64,000 bases of DNA from Natronorubrum tibetense GA33 (GTDB lineage: Archaea; Halobacteriota; Halobacteria; Halobacteriales; Natrialbaceae): NCBI RefSeq assembly GCF_000383975.1, contig NZ_KB913017.1, positions 875,133-939,132 of the forward strand, given 5' to 3'. Positions 55,429 to 64,000 of this stretch are shown here, in pieces. The translations under genes were made by a program, and so were the position numbers. The notes under the pieces were generated by a model. It was not told the DNA's origin, did not search any database, and saw nothing but the letters and a program-made list of their open reading frames with translations. The first letter of the stretch is position 1. The number at the start of each line of letters is the position of its first letter.

Positions 55429-56473
55429 CGAGAGAGCAACATCTACGGAACGTGGTCGAATACGGATCTCCGGATTCGATCCCGAGCGTGTAACCGAACG
55501 AGAGCCGCTGTCGGACTGGACCGAAGACACCGGTGGCGAGACGCAGAGTCGATGGAAACGGGCATTCGTCCGGTTCAAGCGGAACCGAACGGCATTGATC
55601 GGCCTCTCCGTCGTCACCCTATTGACGCTGCTGACGGTGTTCGCACGTCCGATCGTGGTCATGGGAGTCACGGTACAACCGTTCGGCCTCGCGCCGCACG
55701 ACCCCGGGACGATCTTGTACATGCAGGACCCATCGATCAGTACCTGGGACTCCCCGTCGTGGGCCCACCCGATGGGCGTCGACGGCAATGGCCGTGATAT
55801 ATTCTCCCGCGTGCTCTACGGCGGACGATACAGTATTTCGATCGGCTTCGTCGTGGTCGCACTCACCGCGAGTTTCGGACTTATTTACGGCGCCATCTCG
55901 GGCTACTACGGCGGCTGGACCGACGAGATCATGATGCGCGTCGTCGACACGATCTACGCGTTCCCCGGTCTCATCCTCGCCCTGATCGTCGTCGCGACGC
56001 TCGGCCGTGGCTACTGGCAACTCGTACTCGCGTTTTCGCTGTTCGGCTGGGTTACCTACGGCCGTCTCATTCGCGGCGAAGTCCTGAAGATCAAAGAAAA
56101 CGAGTACGTGATGGCGGCAAAAGCCCTCGGTGCGCGAGATCGATCGATCATCTTCAGACACATCGCGCCGAACGCGATGCCGCCGCTAATCGTCCTCGCA
56201 TCGCTCAATATCGGCACCGTCGTTATCGGTGTCGCCGCACTCGGTTTCCTCGGACTCGGTATGCCGCCCGGATCGGCCGAGTGGGGTACCATGCTCGACC
56301 AGACTCGCGACACGCTCATCCAGCCACCCGGCGGATCGATCCCCTGGTGGGCGACAGTGTATCCCGGTGCAGCGATCTTCCTGTTCGTGATGGCCATGAA
56401 CATGATCGGTGACGGAATCAACGATGCACTCGACGCACAGGAAACCGGTGTCGAACAGCAGGGAGGTGCATAA
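55421..56473 (+). CDS. dppC: ABC transporter permease 2, DppC/OppC type
   Basis: The 350-residue permease has an N-terminal cytosolic extension (SDWTEDTGGETQSRWKRAFVRFKRN) and a first helix LIGLSVVTLLTLLTVFARPIV. The periplasmic DPSISTWDSPSWAHPMGVDGNGRDIFSRVLYGGRYS is typical of OppC. The coupling loop is LKIKENEYVMAAKALGARDRSIIFRHIAPNAMPPLIV, and the last part ends in GDGINDALDAQ. It shares the TAATG start/stop junction with dppD, so the four genes are translated together. Confidence 0.93.
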   Translation: MTNERATSTERGRIRISGFDPERVTEREPLSDWTEDTGGETQSRWKRAFVRFKRNRTALIGLSVVTLLTLLTVFARPIVVMGVTVQPFGLAPHDPGTILYMQDPSISTWDSPSWAHPMGVDGNGRDIFSRVLYGGRYSISIGFVVVALTASFGLIYGAISGYYGGWTDEIMMRVVDTIYAFPGLILALIVVATLGRGYWQLVLAFSLFGWVTYGRLIRGEVLKIKENEYVMAAKALGARDRSIIFRHIAPNAMPPLIVLASLNIGTVVIGVAALGFLGLGMPPGSAEWGTMLDQTRDTLIQPPGGSIPWWATVYPGAAIFLFVMAMNMIGDGINDALDAQETGVEQQGGA

Positions 56474-57549
56474 TGACGCTACTCGAAATAAACGATCTCA
56501 CGGTCAAGTTCTACACGCAGGAGGGAGTCGTTACCGCGGTCGACGAACTCTCTTACAGCATCGAACGCGGTGAAAAGTTCGGCGTCGTCGGCGAGAGCGG
56601 GGCTGGAAAGAGTGTCACCGCACTCTCGCTGATGCGCCTCATCGACAGTCCCGGACAGATCGAAAGCGGCGAGATCCTGTTCAAAGGCGAAGACCTCCTC
56701 GAGATGAGCAAATCGGAGATGCAGCGCATCCGGGGCAACGAGATCGCGATGGTCTTCCAGGACGCCCAGACCGCACTGAACCCGGTTTATCCCGTCGGCG
56801 AACAGATCGCCGAGGCGATCAGACATCACCTCGACTACGACGATCAGGAGGCTCGCGAACGGACCATTCAGTTACTGGATCGGGTCGGGATTCCGGAGGC
56901 AGAAGCCCGATACGACGACTATCCCCACGAGTTCTCCGGCGGCATGCAACAGCGCGCGATCATCGCGATGGCGCTGTCGTGCGACCCCGACCTGTTGGTC
57001 TGTGACGAGCCGACGACCGCACTCGACGTGACGATCGAGGCCCAGATCCTGGACGAACTCGAGGCGCTGGCCGACGACTTCGACACGGCGATCCAGCTTA
57101 TCACCCACGACCTCGGTGTCGTCGCTCAGGTTTGCGATCGCGTGATGGTGATGTACGCGGGAACGCCGGTGGAAAAGGCCTCCGTCGAGGAACTCTACTA
57201 CGATCCGAAACACCCCTACACCGTCGGACTGATGAGTTCGATTCCGCGGGTCGGCGACGACCGGGAACGGCTCCAGACCATCCCCGGAACGATGCCCGAC
57301 CTCGTGGAACTCCCACCAGGGTGTAGCTTCCACCCGCGCTGTCCGTACGCCGAAGAGTGTTGTACCCGGAAGGATCCGCCGTTGCTCGATCCGGAAACCG
57401 GTGCCTCGGCGACCAGCGACACGGAACATTCTGCCGCGTGTCTCGAGTACACCGGCGATCTCACCGGCGGCCTCGACTACGAGGTCACGGTCGACGAATC
57501 GGTACTCGAAGACGAAGCGCAGTACGCCGGACGTGATCACAATGTCTAA
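56473..57549 (+). CDS. dppD: ABC transporter ATP-binding protein 2, DppD/OppD type
   Basis: The 358-residue ATPase has Walker [14 protein letters not shown] (about 40-47), Q-loop Gln96, signature [16 protein letters not shown] and Walker [16 protein letters not shown]. The C-terminal oligopeptide domain has four Cys in [14 protein letters not shown] and CLEYTG. The Walker A to Q-loop spacing is normal, so it is the reference for the insertion in the cluster-1 paralogue. It overlaps the next ATPase by eight bases. Confidence 0.93.
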   Translation: MTLLEINDLTVKFYTQEGVVTAVDELSYSIERGEKFGVVGESGAGKSVTALSLMRLIDSPGQIESGEILFKGEDLLEMSKSEMQRIRGNEIAMVFQDAQTALNPVYPVGEQIAEAIRHHLDYDDQEARERTIQLLDRVGIPEAEARYDDYPHEFSGGMQQRAIIAMALSCDPDLLVCDEPTTALDVTIEAQILDELEALADDFDTAIQLITHDLGVVAQVCDRVMVMYAGTPVEKASVEELYYDPKHPYTVGLMSSIPRVGDDRERLQTIPGTMPDLVELPPGCSFHPRCPYAEECCTRKDPPLLDPETGASATSDTEHSAACLEYTGDLTGGLDYEVTVDESVLEDEAQYAGRDHNV

Positions 57550-58918
57550 GCGAGACGAACCGATCCTGCGAACGGAGGGTCTGACGAAGTACTACGACAC
57601 GAGCGGCGGCTTCATCGACAGTCTGCTCGGCCACGGCCAACAGGTAAAGGCAGTCGACGGTATCGACCTCGAACTACTCGAGGGCGAGACCCTCGGCGTG
57701 GTCGGCGAGAGTGGCTGTGGAAAAACCACCCTCGGCCGAACCCTGCTGCAACTGATCGAGCCGACCGACGGATCGGTCTACTACCGAGGGCACACCGACT
57801 CGGACGGCGACGAAATCGATCTGGCCGAGTGTTCGAGTTCGGAACTCCGTGACCTTCGTACCGACCTTCAGTACATCTTCCAGGATCCGTTCTCGAGTCT
57901 CAACCCGCGACTGACCGTCGGTGACATCATCGGCGAGCCCCTCGACATTCACGACATCGCCGAGGGCGAGGAACGGACGGAGCGCATCTACGAACTCCTC
58001 GAGACCGTCGGCTTGAACCCGAGCCACACCCACCGATACCCACACGAGTTCTCCGGCGGCCAGCGCCAGCGGATCGGGATCGCACGTGCGCTCGCGGTCG
58101 ATCCGGAAATCATCGTCTGCGACGAACCGGTGAGTGCACTCGACGTTTCGGTCCAGGCCCAGATCCTCAATCTGCTCGAGGACTTACAGGAGGAGTTCGG
58201 CCTGTCGTACATCTTCATCGCCCACGATCTGAGCGTCGTCGAACACATCTCTGACCGGATTGCCGTCATGTATCTCGGCGAGTTCGCCGAGGTCGGCACC
58301 ACCGAAGAGGTGTTTTCGCCGCCCCATCATCCGTACACGGAGGCGCTGCTCTCGGCGATTCCCGAACCGGACCCGCTCTGGGAGGGCGACCAAATCTTCC
58401 TCTCCGGGACGGTCCCCTCGCCGATCGATCCACCGTCGGGCTGTCGATTCCACACTCGGTGTCCCAGCGTCATCCAGCCGGCGGAGTACGACCTCGAGCA
58501 GCCGGTTTGGCGATCCATCATGGATCTGAAACTGCGGGTCAAGGATGCCGAATCGGTCGATTCGATCGTCGTCCTCGAGAACGACGACGGGACCGACGAC
58601 GAACCGGTCCGAGTGGGCGACCTGTCTCGAGACGAGTTCGGCGCCCAGCTCAGGGCGGAGTTCGACCTGCCGCGACCGATCGCGGACCCCGACGCCGAGC
58701 GAACGCTCTCGACGGTAATCGACGACCTCGTCGCCGGGGAGCTCGACGACGCCCGAACGGCCCTCGAAGACGCGTTCACCTCGCCCTGTGAGGTCCACGA
58801 CCCAGAACAGGTCCCCACCGGGAAGACCCACCGAATATCGTGTCTGCTCTACGACGAGCGATACGACGACGAACGGACGAGATTCGGTGGCCCGAGCGAC
58901 GCCGTCGCCGACGACTGA
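57542..58918 (+). CDS. dppF: ABC transporter ATP-binding protein 2, DppF/OppF type
   Basis: The 458-residue ATPase has Walker [18 protein letters not shown], signature [18 protein letters not shown], Walker [18 protein letters not shown] and the H-loop [12 protein letters not shown]. As in cluster 1, the C-terminal [12 protein letters not shown] pair (near 300) is separated from the last Cys pair (SPCEVHD, ISCLLYD) by an added region of about 110 residues ([18 protein letters not shown]...). ATG 57542 is chosen because the ATPase domain begins right after it; a farther in-frame start at 57401 lies inside dppD and is spurious. Confidence 0.92.
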   Translation: MSKRDEPILRTEGLTKYYDTSGGFIDSLLGHGQQVKAVDGIDLELLEGETLGVVGESGCGKTTLGRTLLQLIEPTDGSVYYRGHTDSDGDEIDLAECSSSELRDLRTDLQYIFQDPFSSLNPRLTVGDIIGEPLDIHDIAEGEERTERIYELLETVGLNPSHTHRYPHEFSGGQRQRIGIARALAVDPEIIVCDEPVSALDVSVQAQILNLLEDLQEEFGLSYIFIAHDLSVVEHISDRIAVMYLGEFAEVGTTEEVFSPPHHPYTEALLSAIPEPDPLWEGDQIFLSGTVPSPIDPPSGCRFHTRCPSVIQPAEYDLEQPVWRSIMDLKLRVKDAESVDSIVVLENDDGTDDEPVRVGDLSRDEFGAQLRAEFDLPRPIADPDAERTLSTVIDDLVAGELDDARTALEDAFTSPCEVHDPEQVPTGKTHRISCLLYDERYDDERTRFGGPSDAVADD

Positions 58919-58979
58919 TCGTCTCGACGGCCGGCCCGCGAACTGAACGTTTTTGTGCTCCCAACTCTAGAACCAGCCA

Positions 58980-59528
58980 ATGCGCCGGATCTACGAATCT
59001 GGAGCCATTCGCCGCGACGAAGGTCCCTTCAGTCCGTCCGAAAAGGACACCGAACGCCGCATCGAAGCGATGCGATCGATAAACTCGAGCAAACTGAGTC
59101 GACTCCTCTTACCGAACGGGCTGAGTCGTCGTGCGATCTCGATCGACGTCTCGACGCCTCGAGACGAGTATCCGCTCGACGTCGCGATTCCGTTTCGGGT
59201 GACGATGCGAAACTCGATGCCGTTTCCGATCACGATTCCGACGCGGTCGCCGCTGTTGTGGACCTGGGACATCGACGGCATGACGGATGCGGCACACGTT
59301 CCGCTCCACGACCCGCCGGACGAAACCGACTCGCTGGTGTTCGATCGCGGCGAGCGAAAGCAGTTCACGAAGCGGTGGCAGCAACTGTTTCGCGTCTCCG
59401 ACAGCGAGTGGGAGCCCGCCGAACCCGGCGAGTACACGATCGGTGCCGAACTCAACGTGGAGAACGCAGTCGAGAAGGGGCTTCGCGGCGAGACGACGGT
59501 TCGTCTCGATCCGGAGACGGACGCGTAA
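58980..59528 (+). CDS. Beta-rich protein at the end of transporter cluster 2 (BsuPI-like fold possible)
   Basis: The 182-residue protein has a basic N-terminus (MRRIYESGAIRRDEG, INSSKLSRLLLPNGLSRR). A beta-rich part, AISIDVSTPRDEYPLDVAIPF, follows with motifs PFPITIPTRSPLLWTWDIDG and PGEYTIGAELNVENA. The order resembles the intracellular proteinase-inhibitor (BsuPI) type of Ig-like fold, but I cannot confirm this. It has its own start 61 bases after dppF and no signal sequence. Its function in transport is unknown. Confidence 0.6.
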   Translation: MRRIYESGAIRRDEGPFSPSEKDTERRIEAMRSINSSKLSRLLLPNGLSRRAISIDVSTPRDEYPLDVAIPFRVTMRNSMPFPITIPTRSPLLWTWDIDGMTDAAHVPLHDPPDETDSLVFDRGERKQFTKRWQQLFRVSDSEWEPAEPGEYTIGAELNVENAVEKGLRGETTVRLDPETDA

Positions 59529-59560
59529 GGAAGCGAGGTGCAGACCGGTCGTTCGCGACG

Positions 59561-60895
59561 CTATCGTACCCAGGACCGAGGCTCGGCCTCAATCGCCGGG
59601 TCGTAACGGTGACAGCACACCGAGTGACCCGGTTCGCGTTCCGTATCCGTCGGCGTTTGTCGCTCACAAACGGTCGGAACCGTCTCGCTGAGACGGTCAC
59701 GAGCGGCCTGCAGATCTCCCGTGATCAGCGCCGATATCGCCTCGTTGACACCTCGATCAACGGTTTCGTCCTGCAGTGTCGCGGGGAGATCGAACCGGTC
59801 TCGAACCGTCGCGTCATCGAGTTCGCCATCGGCCGTTTCGACGGCGATCGATTCGGGCAACTCGCCAGCCTGGAGGGTGAAGCGAAACGCGACGACCACC
59901 ATCCACTGGTCCCAGGGAAGTTCCACGCTCTCCGGCGGAACAATCTCCGGACAGCGCGTGTGAAACCGACAGCCCGACGGCGGGTCGGCGGGATCCGGCA
60001 CGGTGTCGGTTAGCGGCCGTTCGAACTGCTGGTCCGTCGGGTCGAGACTCGGGACGGAGCCGAGCAGCAGCCGCGTGTACGGGTGTGCAGGGAACTCGAG
60101 GACGTTCTCGATCGGTCCGCGTTCGACGACTTCGCCGAGATACATCACGGCGACGCGGTCACAGAACCGGCGGACGACGTCGATATCGTGGCTGATGAAC
60201 AGGATAGAGATGTCGAACTCCCGTCGAACGTCGTCGAGCAGTGCGAGGACGTCCGACTGGACTCGGCCGTCAAGCGCGCTCGTCGGCTCGTCTGCGACGA
60301 TCAGATCCGGGTTGAGGACGAGCGCCCGCGCGATCGAGAGTCGCTGTTTTTCGCCGCCGGAAAACTCGTGCGGATAGCGATCCGCATCCGGCGCCGACAG
60401 TCCGACTCGCTCGAGGAGATCTTCGACGATCGCTCGGCGGCGGTCAGCATCCGTCATCCCGTGGAGCAAGAGCGGCTCGGCGACCGCCTCGCCAATCGTC
60501 ATTCGCGGGTTGAACGCCTCGTTCGGGTCCTGGACGACGAGTTGGGCTCGGCGGCGGAACGCTTGGAGCGCCGCGCCCGACAGCTCGCTCACGGGCTCCC
60601 CGTCGAACCTGATTTCACCACCGGTCGGCTCCTCGAGTCCGAGGACGGAGTGTGCGGTCGTGGTCTTGCCGCTGCCCGATTCGCCGACGAGGCCGAACGT
60701 TTCACCCCGTGTGATATCGAAACTCACGCCGTCGACAGCCCGGACGCGACCGACCTCGCGTCTGAGCAGCCCTTTCGTGATCGGGTAATGAACGTCGAGG
60801 GCCTCGACCTCGAGCAACGGTGGGGCATTTGACTCCGTCTCCGTTTCGCCATCCTGCCGACCCTCCTCGTTGGAACCGGTCTCCGGCCCGATCAT
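59561..60895 (-). CDS. dppF: ABC transporter ATP-binding protein 3, DppF/OppF type
   Basis: The 444-residue ATPase has Walker [20 protein letters not shown], signature [18 protein letters not shown], Walker [17 protein letters not shown] and H-loop [13 protein letters not shown]. The C-terminal Cys arrangement again has a long insertion: [14 protein letters not shown], then a block of about 90 residues, then VCERQT and [11 protein letters not shown] 60895 overlaps the preceding gene's TGA by four bases, fixing the start. The upstream frame extension to 60931 is inside dppD. Confidence 0.92.
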   Translation of the reverse strand: MIGPETGSNEEGRQDGETETESNAPPLLEVEALDVHYPITKGLLRREVGRVRAVDGVSFDITRGETFGLVGESGSGKTTTAHSVLGLEEPTGGEIRFDGEPVSELSGAALQAFRRRAQLVVQDPNEAFNPRMTIGEAVAEPLLLHGMTDADRRRAIVEDLLERVGLSAPDADRYPHEFSGGEKQRLSIARALVLNPDLIVADEPTSALDGRVQSDVLALLDDVRREFDISILFISHDIDVVRRFCDRVAVMYLGEVVERGPIENVLEFPAHPYTRLLLGSVPSLDPTDQQFERPLTDTVPDPADPPSGCRFHTRCPEIVPPESVELPWDQWMVVVAFRFTLQAGELPESIAVETADGELDDATVRDRFDLPATLQDETVDRGVNEAISALITGDLQAARDRLSETVPTVCERQTPTDTEREPGHSVCCHRYDPAIEAEPRSWVR

Positions 60896-61959
60896 TTTTG
60901 CCCCTCCGAGAGCAGCCGCATATCCTGCCAATCGTCTAGGATCGGTTCCGGATTACCCCCGGGTCCGAAGTGGACGCACGAGACGGCGTGGTGTTCCCGC
61001 TCGTCGACGGCGGCGAACGTCGGCTGGTCGGAACCGGCACACCCGTCGACGGCGTGTGGACACTCGGCTCTGAACCGACAGCCGTCGGTCGGAATCTCCC
61101 CTCGAGCCGAGCGATTCGCCCGTCGCGAGAGGCCGTCGTAACTATCGAGCAGCGCCTGCGTATAGGGATGAGACGGCTGGCTGAGAAGCTGTTCGGTCGT
61201 GGCGCGTTCGACGATTGTGCCGCCGAACATCACCAGTACCCGGTCCGCGAGCGCGGCGACGACGCGCAGATCGTGCGTGATACAGAGGATCGACATGCCG
61301 TCGTCGGTCAGTTGCTGGAGCAGTTCGATCAACCGGGCCTGGACGGTGACGTCGACGGCCGTCGTCGGTTCGTCGGCGATCAACAGGTCGGGATCGGCTG
61401 CCAGTGCGATCGCGATCGCGATCCGCTGGCGCTGGCCGCCGGAGAACTCGTGTGGATAGTCGTCGATCCGCGCGGACGCTCGCGGGATGCCGACCGCTCG
61501 GAACCGCTCGATGGCACGCTCGCGGGCGGCCGCGTCGGAGATCTCCTCGTGGATCGCGATCGCCTCGACGAACTGGTCGCCGACCGTACAGACGGGATCC
61601 AGTGCACTCTGTGGGTTCTGAAAGACGTGTGCGATGCGGTCGCCGCGGATCGAACGAAGCGCCGACTCGTCCGCGTCGAGGAGTCTGTGGCCGTCGAACT
61701 CAACCGTCCCGTCGACTATTTTGGCCGGCGGCTGCTGGATGATTCCGGTCAGCGATTCGCACGTGACGCTCTTGCCGCTGCCGGATTCGCCGACGAGACA
61801 CACCGTCTCACCACGGTCGACGGTGAAACTCACGCCGTCGACGGCGTGGACGGTCTCGCGCTCGGTTCGAATTCGCGTTCGAAGGTTCTCGACGGTCAGG
61901 AGCGGCGTCGCTCCGGACCGATCGTCTGCCGTCGTCGTGGAGTCGTGTTCTGTCGTCAT
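60892..61959 (-). CDS. dppD: ABC transporter ATP-binding protein 3, DppD/OppD type
   Basis: The 355-residue ATPase has Walker [19 protein letters not shown], a normal-length spacing to the Q-loop (HVFQNPQSALDPVC), signature [16 protein letters not shown] and Walker B LLIADEPTTAVDVTVQ. The H-loop is CITHDLRVVA, and the short C-terminal oligopeptide region has CRFRAECPHAVDGC and VSCVHFG. In this cluster the insertion seen in the cluster-1 D subunit is absent. It lies ten bases after the C permease on the same strand. Confidence 0.92.
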   Translation of the reverse strand: MTTEHDSTTTADDRSGATPLLTVENLRTRIRTERETVHAVDGVSFTVDRGETVCLVGESGSGKSVTCESLTGIIQQPPAKIVDGTVEFDGHRLLDADESALRSIRGDRIAHVFQNPQSALDPVCTVGDQFVEAIAIHEEISDAAARERAIERFRAVGIPRASARIDDYPHEFSGGQRQRIAIAIALAADPDLLIADEPTTAVDVTVQARLIELLQQLTDDGMSILCITHDLRVVAALADRVLVMFGGTIVERATTEQLLSQPSHPYTQALLDSYDGLSRRANRSARGEIPTDGCRFRAECPHAVDGCAGSDQPTFAAVDEREHHAVSCVHFGPGGNPEPILDDWQDMRLLSEGQK

Positions 61960-61968
61960 CGATCGTGT

Positions 61969-63162
61969 TCAGTGGTTGCGACGCGGGTCGAGCGCATCTC
62001 GGAGCCCGTCGCCGACGAGTTTGAGCGAGACGACCGTCAGCGTGAGTGCGACCGCGGGGAACGTCGAGACCCACCAGATTTCGTGAGGCTCCATCACGAG
62101 ACCGACGCCGGTCATCGCTGGGTCGAGTCCCTCCTGAATCGTCGACCCCCACGAGTAGAGCTCGAGGTGGTGAAAGCCGAGGAACGCGACGCCGGCTTCG
62201 ACGAGGACCAGCAGTGCGAGGAGGTGGAAGATTGCCGGGACGAGCGTATTCGTAATGTTCGGGACGATGTGTCGTTTCGCGACATAAGACGGCGAGGCAC
62301 CGAGACTTCGAGCGACGAGCACGTGGCCGTCTTCCCGTCGCTGGAGCGTCTCGCTTCTGACGAGTCGGGCGATACCGCCCCAGCTAAACAGCCCGAACAT
62401 GACTAACAATAACAGCAGCGAAACGTTCCAGTACATGTACCCGATAAAAAAGACGACAACCGCAGGAATGCAGAGTTGCACGTCGACGTAGCTCATCAGC
62501 AGATCGTCGACGCGTCCGCCACGGAACCCTGAAACGATCCCGACGGTCGCAGCGAGTGGGACGACGAACGCGGCCGTAAAGACCAGCACGTACAGCGTCG
62601 TCTGTGCGCCTTCGATGATGAGGTGTCCCATCGGGTGCCCGCGATGGTTCGTTCCGAGCGGGTACGTCATCGTTCCGTCACAGTGGCGAGTGATTCCCTC
62701 GCCGTCGGTCACCTCGCCGAGACACTCGGCGCTCCACGACGCCTCCGCGGTAAACCCGTACGGTGCGTGAAACCGGTGTTGAAACATGAGCTCCGGAGAG
62801 CCGACGACGGCCGGGCCGACAACGGCGACGAGCGAGAGAATGCCGAGAAAGACGGCCCCAACAGCGTGGGCTGGCCGAGAGACAAGCCGATACAGCACAC
62901 GTCGGGTCAGCTCGCGCCGTCGGACGGCGGGAACGACTACTACCGAAGTCAGCACGACGACGCCGAGTAAGATCACCCAGTCGATACGCCCGAAGTAAAC
63001 GCCGAGCGGAGCCATGTCGACCAGTTGGAAGAGGTAGAGACCTACGAGAAACACTACTCCTACGAAGAACACCGCTCTGGTCGGCGTAACGAACCGCCTC
63101 GAGTGACCGACTTCGTTCCAGTCGACCTGTTCGAAGCGGTGGGGTCCGGGAGACGCTCCCAT
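61969..63162 (-). CDS. dppC: ABC transporter permease 3, DppC/OppC type
   Basis: The 397-residue permease has an N-terminal extension with two extra helices (FFVGVVFLVGLYLFQLVDM and WVILLGVVVLTSVVVV). A large external loop (SPELMFQHRFHAPYGFTAEASWS, with Cys residues in CLGEVTDGEGITRHC that may form a disulfide) lies before GTNHRGHPMGHLIIEGAQTTLY. The coupling loop is LQRREDGHVLVARSLGASPSYVAKRHIVPNITNTL, and it ends in LVGDGLRDALDP. The divergent B permease begins 282 bases away, an unusual split of B and C. Confidence 0.9.
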   Translation of the reverse strand: MGASPGPHRFEQVDWNEVGHSRRFVTPTRAVFFVGVVFLVGLYLFQLVDMAPLGVYFGRIDWVILLGVVVLTSVVVVPAVRRRELTRRVLYRLVSRPAHAVGAVFLGILSLVAVVGPAVVGSPELMFQHRFHAPYGFTAEASWSAECLGEVTDGEGITRHCDGTMTYPLGTNHRGHPMGHLIIEGAQTTLYVLVFTAAFVVPLAATVGIVSGFRGGRVDDLLMSYVDVQLCIPAVVVFFIGYMYWNVSLLLLLVMFGLFSWGGIARLVRSETLQRREDGHVLVARSLGASPSYVAKRHIVPNITNTLVPAIFHLLALLVLVEAGVAFLGFHHLELYSWGSTIQEGLDPAMTGVGLVMEPHEIWWVSTFPAVALTLTVVSLKLVGDGLRDALDPRRNH

Positions 63163-63444
63163 AGGGGGACGACCAAAATATAGACTATCGTGTAATAAAT
63201 CTATCCATAGGAGGACGGTTTCGGCTCAATGTATAGAAGCGATACGTTTTTTATCTGATCGTTGGTACGGGTTGGCAATGCTCCCCACCCCCCGCTTCGG
63301 TACAGCACGTATCCGGGCCCGGACGGGGGCCGATCGTCGATTGCGATCGTGCACGACGCGGAACCTGCATGAACGGTCCCCCAAAACACCGACGTCACAG
63401 GTGGCCGATTCGACCGGGAAAACCGCCACAGTGTGGTGGTCGAC
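63163..63444. promoter_or_regulatory. Divergent promoter region of transporter cluster 3
   Basis: No gene is seen. The left third is AT-rich (ccaaaatatagactatcgtgtaataaa) and contains candidate TATA elements for the minus-strand C permease. A run ttttttatctg near 63249 may belong to the plus-strand gene. The middle has a C-rich stretch (ccccaccccccgc). A shared regulator acting on both directions is plausible. Confidence 0.45.
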
Positions 63445-64000
63445 GTGAACTTCGTTCGAATCATCGTCAAGCGGGTCTTCATGGGACTCGTCGCCGCGTG
63501 GGCCGTGTTGACCGCGGTCTTCGCGGCGTTCACCATGAGCCGAGACTGGGTCGAAGAGACGATCGAAGGGGCGATGCGATTCCGCGGGGCCGACGAACAG
63601 GAGGTCGAGAACTCGATCGACGAGTATCTGGCGACACACGGCTTCGATCGCCCGCTCTGGGAACAGTACCTCGACTGGATGGGGAACATGCTGACCCTCG
63701 AGTGGGGGGATTCGTTCTTTCTCGCCGCGGGCGAAGACGCGGAAGCGTCGTTTTACACGACCGGCGAACCGGTCTTTCCGATGGTCATGGATTCCGTCGT
63801 TCGAACGGCGATGTACGTTCTCCCCGCGGTCGTGATCGCGGTCGTGCTTGGGATTTGCATCGGTCTCTACGCAGCCATGAACCCCGACAGTCGCCTCGCC
63901 GAATCGGGACTGAATACGGCGTACCTCTGCTTTGCGCTGCCGAACTTCTGGATCGGCGGGATGTTGCTCTCGCTCGCCGCGGGCGGCGTGATCCCCGACT
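63445..64000 (+). CDS. dppB: ABC transporter permease 3, DppB/OppB type (partial, continues beyond window)
   Basis: 185 residues are visible from GTG 63445: VNFVRIIVKRVFMGLVAAW begins the first helix. A longer than usual external loop follows (SRDWVEETIEGAMRFRGADE), with LATHGFDRPLWEQYLDWMGNML matching the OppB motif, and then helices VLPAVVIAVVLGICIGLYAAM and NTAYLCFALPNFWIGGMLLSL. GTG 63436 is an alternative start. The coupling loop and the substrate-binding protein lie outside the window. Confidence 0.85.
   Translation, partial: MNFVRIIVKRVFMGLVAAWAVLTAVFAAFTMSRDWVEETIEGAMRFRGADEQEVENSIDEYLATHGFDRPLWEQYLDWMGNMLTLEWGDSFFLAAGEDAEASFYTTGEPVFPMVMDSVVRTAMYVLPAVVIAVVLGICIGLYAAMNPDSRLAESGLNTAYLCFALPNFWIGGMLLSLAAGGVIPD

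Noticed and set aside
60970-62406. Long plus-strand open frame across the minus-strand DppD and DppC genes
   Set aside because: It spans two well-supported opposite genes and lacks any domain; a GC-driven shadow.

Overview
The window is chromosomal DNA of a halophilic archaeon (class Halobacteria). The evidence is high GC, acidic proteins, Tat-type lipoprotein signals, TATA boxes about 25-35 bases before leaderless starts, and haloarchaea-specific families: a HalX response regulator, a HTH-10 regulator and a DUF7344-type protein. The style of the palindromic repeats suggests the Natrialbales, but that is recollection, not proof. No rRNA, tRNA or CRISPR array was seen.

Layout. 1-8.7 kb: partial DNA glycosylase, flavoprotein, membrane hydrolase, CBS protein, then a Zn/Cd/Pb-type P1B ATPase with a Cys-bearing HTH-10 regulator (they share an operator-like motif), an Asp/Ser-repeat membrane protein and a CPBP protease. 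9-17 kb: beta-oxidation genes (two acyl-CoA dehydrogenases, a hydroxyacyl-CoA dehydrogenase/enoyl-CoA hydratase fusion) around a convergent response regulator and histidine kinase. 17-31 kb: cupin, a 26-residue metallothionein-like peptide with an abutting palindrome, metallophosphoesterase, NikR, creatininase-family amidohydrolase, a six-PAS histidine kinase, small membrane and zinc-finger proteins, a possible structured RNA, O-methyltransferase, LysE exporter and HD protein. 31-43 kb: B12-binding mutase subunit with MeaB, alpha/beta hydrolase, thiolase plus OB-fold partner, M42 peptidase, SRPBCC protein, flavoprotein, an isolated siderophore synthetase, CoaBC, DUF7344 protein and a phosphoribosyltransferase.

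43-64 kb is dominated by three consecutive peptide/nickel-type ABC transporters. Cluster 1 (SBP, B, C, D, F plus a small membrane protein) and cluster 2 (SBP, B, C, D, F plus a small protein) run on the + strand. Cluster 3 has C, D and F on the - strand, divergent from a B permease that leaves the window.

Most notable observations. (i) Both substrate-binding proteins read as circular permutants of the normal SBP family 5 order, with different cut points and each with its own lipobox. (ii) The Cys-rich mini-protein has a CxCxxx rhythm and a 15-bp palindrome touching its start codon. (iii) Palindromic repeats sit at gene ends and supply the stop codons: one copy ends both members of a convergent two-component pair, and another family ends the DUF7344 gene.
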